A DNA stretch of 64,000 nucleotides. It comes from Cryptomeria japonica (taxonomy: Eukaryota > Streptophyta > Pinopsida > Cupressales > Cupressaceae). Positions 58,832-64,000 of this stretch are shown piece after piece. Both the position numbers and the translations under genes were made by a program. Below the pieces are notes generated by a model. The model was not told the DNA's origin. It ran no database searches and worked only from the letters and a program-made list of their open reading frames with translations. The number at the start of each line of letters is the position of its first letter. Within the stretch, counting starts at the first letter, position 1. The stretch lies in assembly GCF_030272615.1 (NCBI RefSeq), contig NC_081408.1, forward strand, positions 66,629,546-66,693,545, written 5' to 3'.

Positions 58832-61171
58832 GTACCATCCAAGGTGAACGGAAATATGGTTAGATCACCTCTTAAGAAGATACCATCCAATTTATTAGGG
58901 ATGTTGCTAAAGATCAATCTTCAATTGTTACATGTGTATGCTCCATTTCCTATCTCAATTTTTGAAATATTCTGTTTTGAGACCCGAACACTAAAATCCT
59001 TCAATGATTAGCTCGGTCTAGCAATACCATATCTCTTGTCTTTCTTATCCAAAAATGGCATTTTAGTCTCCCCCAGATATGTAATGAGGGAAGGGATAAG
59101 ACTCAATAAAGCTATCCAACTGAACCCACAATTCACATTTAAAAAGACAAAAGACTAGGCCATAAACATTAATAAATAGGAACTACAAATTAGTACTCAG
59201 ACTTGATCATTTGCCACCAACTTAATGCATTCTATCCCCCAATTTCTCAAAGCAAACTAAAGAGGGATTCCAAAGAACTACTAGTCCACCAAAAGATGCA
59301 TTTGATTAAGTAACCTCCACTTTCCAGTTCCTCAACCCTTTGGTGAAGAATGTAATGCCTGTGGTGAATACTTTAGTTTCTTGTATTAGTATTGCATCAA
59401 CCTTGGTCAAGACCACCCTTTACTTGACTAGGCATCTTTTGTTAGGGGAATTTAAGCCCTAAACATTCCCTGATAAGTGAACCATGGCCCTTTGGAAAGG
59501 GGCTTTCCCTTTCGTGATTCCAAAAGTGATATGATCTTAAGATAACAATCTACTCTACCATCTTTTCTCCTTAGGTCATGTAGAGATTTCCTCCCCACTT
59601 TCTTGCTCAAATCCTTTTTGGAATCTGACCTTGCTTTGTTGGTAGGAATTTTCAAGAATGACCAATTTCTCTTGGTTGGTTTTTTTTCTTGATGTAGTAT
59701 CATTTTGTTCACCTTTTAAAAAGAGACTATTCTCATTTACTTCCATTTATCATTCCTCCATCAATTCCTACAAGAGGGATTTTTTCTTTTTCTCCAATTC
59801 TAACCTCAAGGCCTGACCTAGTTTTCAATCCTTAATTTTCTCTTTTGAAATTCCTAGGAACTTGAAAATGGTGTTTAAGTCTAACAAATATATATACCTG
59901 AATTCAAAAACTTGATCTCTTTGTTGTCCAATGGGCACCTCTTTCACAATTTCTCCTTCCTTGATGCCTTGCTCCATTGAACCCCCTTCCTTATGAAGAG
60001 CTCATTCTTCTAGAAACCTGAAAAACTGATCCATTTTCCTCATTACACTGCCCTCATCCAATATTGTCATAAGCTACATATTGATATTTTTTCAAATTTC
60101 TATTGTTTCTTCAAAGAACTGGATCAATTTCCGGTTGTAATGCTCCAACTCTATCTATTCAGGGCTTGTTTGTAGGGGGCACTTAGGTAAGTGATGCGTA
60201 ATGGTGAGTTTATCAATTTCAACCTCCAATTTTGAGTTGCTAGGGGACAATTTCCTCTTCTTTGTACTATCACCAAGGTCCAACTTCACCATAGGTGTCT
60301 TTCCCATAGATTTTCCCTTTGAATCTTTTAAATCAACTTCTCACATAACAAATGAGATAGGGTTAAGGTTTTGAAGATTTTTGAATTTGTAAGGGCTTTT
60401 GGAATCATGAGTCAAACAATTAGTTTGAAACTTGGGCCCTAAAATACATATGCCCTTAGAAGGGTTAGTGTCAACCTCTACTTATTGTATCCATTTTCCT
60501 TTCTTCAAGATGATCTCCAAATCATCTAGTATTTTTAGATCCCTATCTATATTCACATATATTATTGCTTTTATCCTATTCTATCCAAGAATAAATGATC
60601 TTCCTCCCTAATAAGTGAACCCAATTCCTCCTCAATTCTACCAAGGGCTTCCATGCTCCAATACTTAGAATACAAGTTTTTCAATTTGATCCATCTAAGT
60701 AGTTTCTTTATATCTAAGTAGTTTCTTTATGATATATTAATTCCGATCAAAATCTAGTTTAATGTCCAAATAATAAAAATTAAAACCCTTAGAAAATTGA
60801 GTTTTTATATATAATCTCTCCTTCTAGAAACTCATCGATTCATTCAATGAAAAAAAGAAACCTTGAGCCAAGGATGTAATGCATACCTGGTTGTTGTAGG
60901 TGTCTATCCATCATTCCAGAATCCGCTTTATCAGACAATTTATTCCATGTACTTAGCAAAAAAGCCAAAAACCTTCCATGTGAGTCCAAAATGGATCCCT
61001 AATTTGAGATTGCATGACAAAGGCCTTACTATGCTTATTCGGACTTGTGGCTTGATCGGTTTTTTGTTTGAGATTCCCTTTTTGATCTCAGGACCTCCCA
61101 AACCTAAATTTTGTATTTTTCTTATTGAATAATTACGTTTGTTTGTCTTGGTATTCCCCCCACTTTCTATC
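58832..61171 (-). mobile_element. Inverted second copy of the LINE, 5' portion
   Basis: Minus strand from 61171 (gatagaaagt) to 58832 (ggatggtaccatt), parallel to 26661-27113 plus 34464-36350. It carries the 5' leader, ORF1 segments and endonuclease (GNGAYTCNN near 58945), then stops inside the endonuclease C-terminus. It lacks RT. An 18-bp duplication (aaactacttagatat) sits near 60690-60730, just at the site where the other copy hosts the LTR element. Confidence 0.88.
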
Positions 61172-61399
61172 TTTCCATTCGTTCTACTTCTGTGATCGAG
61201 GTTGCCATGTGTTTCTTTGAAAATTAGAATTGAACGAGAAAGGACAGTCTATAAAGCAAACAACTTTAATCATTTTAGCTTTCCAAATTACCTACCTCCC
61301 GTCTCTTGTCTCGATGAACTCCAGGCCGCCCAGTCCAGGCTGTTTAGTTTCTATTTACGATGCCACCCAGGCGGTCCAATCCTTCCATAGGCGTGCACT
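61172..61399. other. Spacer, nothing recognised
   Basis: Moderate GC, no assignable coding region. It does not continue the Copia pol interrupted at 58830. Confidence 0.4.
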
Positions 61400-61855
61400 C
61401 ACGCCTGCAATTCCTGTGCCCTCCATATCACGCGAACACCGTTCTTTCAATGAATCCCGTGCCGTTTCATTCTGTTCTGCCACCTGCAAATCACCTCAAT
61501 TGTGCTCGCTAGTTTTATGTGCAGTCAAGATCTTGCCAGATCGGTTATGAAAAAAAGGCTCTGCAATTAAACTCCGCAAACAGCGTTCTACAACCTGTAG
61601 ATCACCGCAATTGTTCCGCAATCCGTTTCATGTTGGAATTTGGTTCGAAATCGTGGCGATCTAATTTTTATGTTCAGTCAAGATCTTGCCAGATCGGTTG
61701 TGGAAAAAGCTCCTACAATTAAAACTAAATTCGCAAACAGCGTTCTCTGAATCATGTGCCGTTGCATACCATTCTAACACCTGTAGATCACGGGAATTGT
61801 TCCACTTTGTGTTGCAATTTGCTTCCAGACCCATGCGATCATGAATCAAGATCAA
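61400..61855. repeat. Degenerate ~155-bp tandem repeat, about three copies
   Basis: agtcaagatcttgccagatc at about 61523 and 61676; acctgcaaatcac / acctgtagatcac at about 61481, 61594 and 61772; gcgttct...cgtgccgtt at 61436 and 61740. It is GC-richer than its surroundings. Open frames across it follow the repeat period and are not convincing genes. Confidence 0.75.
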
Positions 61856-62519
61856 ATGCTCTCAGTTTTCTTTTTTGTAGAGAAGAAAGATAATTTAAAG
61901 CAAAAAGGCTCGAGAATTGAGAGTTGGGTTTCAGTCGTTTGATTCCAACGAATCCTTTTACAGCAGGTTTCGTGTTTACTCCTTTACATTTCAAACTAGA
62001 CTTTTTAACTCTCTCATGCGGGGTTTGTATCAGGGTTTCAATTTGATGGACGCGTGGCTGTATTAAAGGTTAAAATTTAGAAATTAGGGTTTCAATTTCA
62101 TTGGCCCCTGGCTGTATTTATGGTTATAATTTATATAAAATATAATGTTCTTTTGATATATACTTAGTTGGTATATGAATATATTTATAATAAACGTCTT
62201 AGAATTTGAACAAAAAATTTAATGGTTCATGATCATGAAAAATGTTTAAGAACATTGTTGACTTAGGACTTAGGACTTTACATTATGTTAGGACAAGGAA
62301 AATTTATTTCTAATTTAGAAATATTAAATTGTAAGATTTATTTATGATATGAAAGTTTAAAGATATAATTTTGATTTAAATTATTGAGATGGTTTAGAAA
62401 ATTATGAAAAAAGTATGTAAAATTATAGATTCAAATATTTCTAAAAAAATCTATATTATACTAGATTTAAAAAAATTAAATTGTTTTATTTTTTGTGATA
62501 TAAGATAAATGTATAAGTG
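61856..62519. other. AT-rich spacer, nothing recognised
   Basis: ttagggtttcaatttgatgg and tagggtttcaatttcattgg near 62032 and 62085 form a short direct repeat (about 53 bp apart). No gene. Confidence 0.45.
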
Positions 62520-62523
62520 AGAC

Positions 62524-62655
62524 CTATATATATATATATATATAAGGTAAACACCTTTTAATCCAAGGTTATGAACCAGTGGGGCTTGAACCTAGATGGC
62601 AAGAACAACAACACAACAACTTAACCATCACAACATGCCTCTATTGGCCAGTGAG
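62524..62655 (-). mobile_element. Possible tRNA-derived SINE fragment
   Basis: On the minus strand GGTTCAAGCCC (plus 62582-62592) matches an internal pol III B box. gatggttaagttgttg about 40 bp upstream resembles an A box. A (TA)n run at 62525-62544 follows at the 3' side, where SINE tails occur. No cloverleaf can be drawn, so it is not a functional tRNA. Confidence 0.4.
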
Positions 62656-63440
62656 ACCAAAATATTAAGAAGAAATTAAAAATATTTTTTTATTGGTTTA
62701 AAAAGTTTGAAATTGATAGTTCAACATGTGAACCTTATTGTTGTTATAGAATGTAAAAGTTATAAACTAATGTTCGGACATCTAAGCCCTTTTTTTGTTA
62801 TTAAGTACAAAAGTTAAAAACTAACAAATACAATATATTATTTTAATATTTAGATTAAATAAATATCTAAACTAAAAATACCTATGTCTTAAAACTTATT
62901 TTTTAATTACCTTCTTTAATATTAATTAAAAAATCTTTTAATTAAAACTAATAACCAACAAAAACATACAACAATTTTATTAATATTCTTTAAACCAATA
63001 AACTAGATAGTTACTCTTTAATCTTATAGAACCAAAAACCACCACCTTTTACTCTATTCTCTTTATAAGTAATTTATTAACTTACAATAAAATGAAAAAA
63101 AAATGTGTATCCTTTCCATGATAATGTATAAAGGTAATTAGAACTGTCAGTTTAAATTTATTACCATACTGAACCTAGCATCACCTATATGGTTTAAAGA
63201 TAGAATACAATTTTTTTAGAGTTTTAGTTAATTGCAAATGGAGACTGTTGATTTGAAACATACCCGATGTCGGTCAAATCGTCATATCAAATGAAAGTTT
63301 AGGGAAAGATTTGGCCATTTTTCTCTAATGTCGTTCTCTTGTTTAAACCAGAGTAGGTGGAAAAAAGAGTTGGCTTAAAAAATAAGTTAATTTGCAGTGG
63401 GGAGTTTCTCAAAAATCTAAATAAATGCACAAACCCATAA
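62656..63440. other. AT-rich spacer, nothing recognised
   Basis: No coding frame, repeat or RNA signature that I can support. Confidence 0.4.
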
Positions 63441-63458
63441 ATGAAAAGTGGCTGCCAG

Positions 63459-63535
63459 TATGGTGAGGTGTGCGTCCTGCAATTTTTTGGAAATTGCTCA
63501 GCTTATGGTGAGGTGTGCGTCCTGCAACTTTTTGC
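63459..63535. repeat. 45-bp direct duplication
   Basis: tatggtgaggtgtgcgtcct starts at 63459 and at 63504, and both continue gcaa-ttttt. Nearly identical copies. Confidence 0.92.
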
Positions 63536-64000
63536 TCCCAACTTTTCAATTCAATGTTTTTATATAGTTGTAGTGCATGTGATATTGATGCAGCCATAAC
63601 CTGTGAAAATCTTTAATAGAGTCAAACGGCTTATGCAGCAAGAGTGACACAACAAAAGTAGTAAGAAAACATAACAAATTCATATAAACAGATCATATTC
63701 AAGTCATAGAACTTCCGGCAATCATCCGATAACCATCAAATTATCATCAAAGAACATCCCATGGTTAACCATTTACATGCAGGCTTCAAGCCAAAAATAA
63801 TCCAACCAGGACCCTAAAGATCAACTAGATCATAATATGTGAATCTTAATCCTTATTATCCATAACATAATAAGGATCAACTAGTTCACCTTCGTCTGCC
63901 TTTAAAAATGATTACATAATATCATATTTATAACCACCAAAACATATCTAGGTCAGCCTCAAAAGATTACATTCACCAATGCAAGAAAATGAAACATGTA
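63536..64000. other. Spacer, nothing recognised
   Basis: gaatcttaatccttattatc...cataacataataaggatcaac near 63842-63878 contains a short inverted repeat (ccttattat/ataataagg). No gene. Confidence 0.4.

Noticed and set aside
61202-61722. Overlapping plus-strand ORFs over the GC-richer repeat
   Set aside because: Frames follow the tandem repeat period and share no recognisable domain.
62570-62650. Functional tRNA gene
   Set aside because: No acceptor stem or cloverleaf can be formed; only box-like motifs.
1-64000. CRISPR array
   Set aside because: Tandem repeats present are plant-type minisatellites and transposon parts without unique equal-length spacers.

Overview
This is plant nuclear DNA, and almost all of it is decayed retrotransposon. 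The long AT-rich spacers, several nested and ancient Copia and LINE copies (about 10% divergence between the two LTRs of the one complete Copia element, by eye over the first ~145 bases), the five-exon RCD1/SRO gene and the scarcity of other genes point to a seed plant with a large genome. A conifer or other gymnosperm is my guess from this texture; nothing in the window proves it.

Layout. 1-16129: a tandem array of a ~3.5-kb compound unit (A, B, C). Each unit carries a minus-strand coiled-coil ORF remnant, a piece of one LTR family, a (TA)n/(GT)n block and an AT-rich spacer. Unit A is split by a degenerate Copia element at 1720-9036. Unit C ends in an intact solo LTR (15046-16129) with a perfect 5-bp target duplication. 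16130-22080: decayed repeats, a 1.2-kb block bounded by inverted repeats (17729-18903) and a 5'-truncated minus-strand LINE (19150-22075). 22260-26652: a GT-rich non-LTR element, a partial duplicate of DNA downstream of the SRO gene, and a second type of minus-strand coiled-coil element. 26661-37720: a plus-strand LINE split by a non-autonomous LTR element on the minus strand (27114-34458) that has gag-like and extra ORFs but no visible pol. 38880-40735: a second GT-rich non-LTR element with a perfect 15-bp target duplication.

41977-44877 (minus strand) holds the only convincing host gene: an RCD1/SRO protein of 558 residues with WWE, PARP-like and RST domains, in five exons whose splice sites and phases agree. 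45150-48330 is AT-rich repeat-bearing DNA. 48331-52200 is a 5'-truncated Copia with its 3' LTR. 55382-58830 holds two further Copia 5' ends. 58832-61171 is an inverted second copy of the 5' part of the 26661 LINE. 61172-64000 is mostly AT-rich, with a short tandem repeat and a possible tRNA-derived SINE.

The observation I rate highest is structural. The LTRs of four element families here carry serial mini-hairpins: 4-6 bp stems that change from copy to copy around a nearly constant six-base loop (CTAACA, CTAATA, CCAATA, CTAATC). They lie downstream of the LTR TATA-like box, so they would be in the 5' leader of the element RNA. They are followed by a second shared module, (C)CAC-GTGGTTTTTCCC-TTTGGGTTT. 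Stem covariation with a fixed loop suggests selection on RNA structure. I did not find a non-transposon novel gene system.
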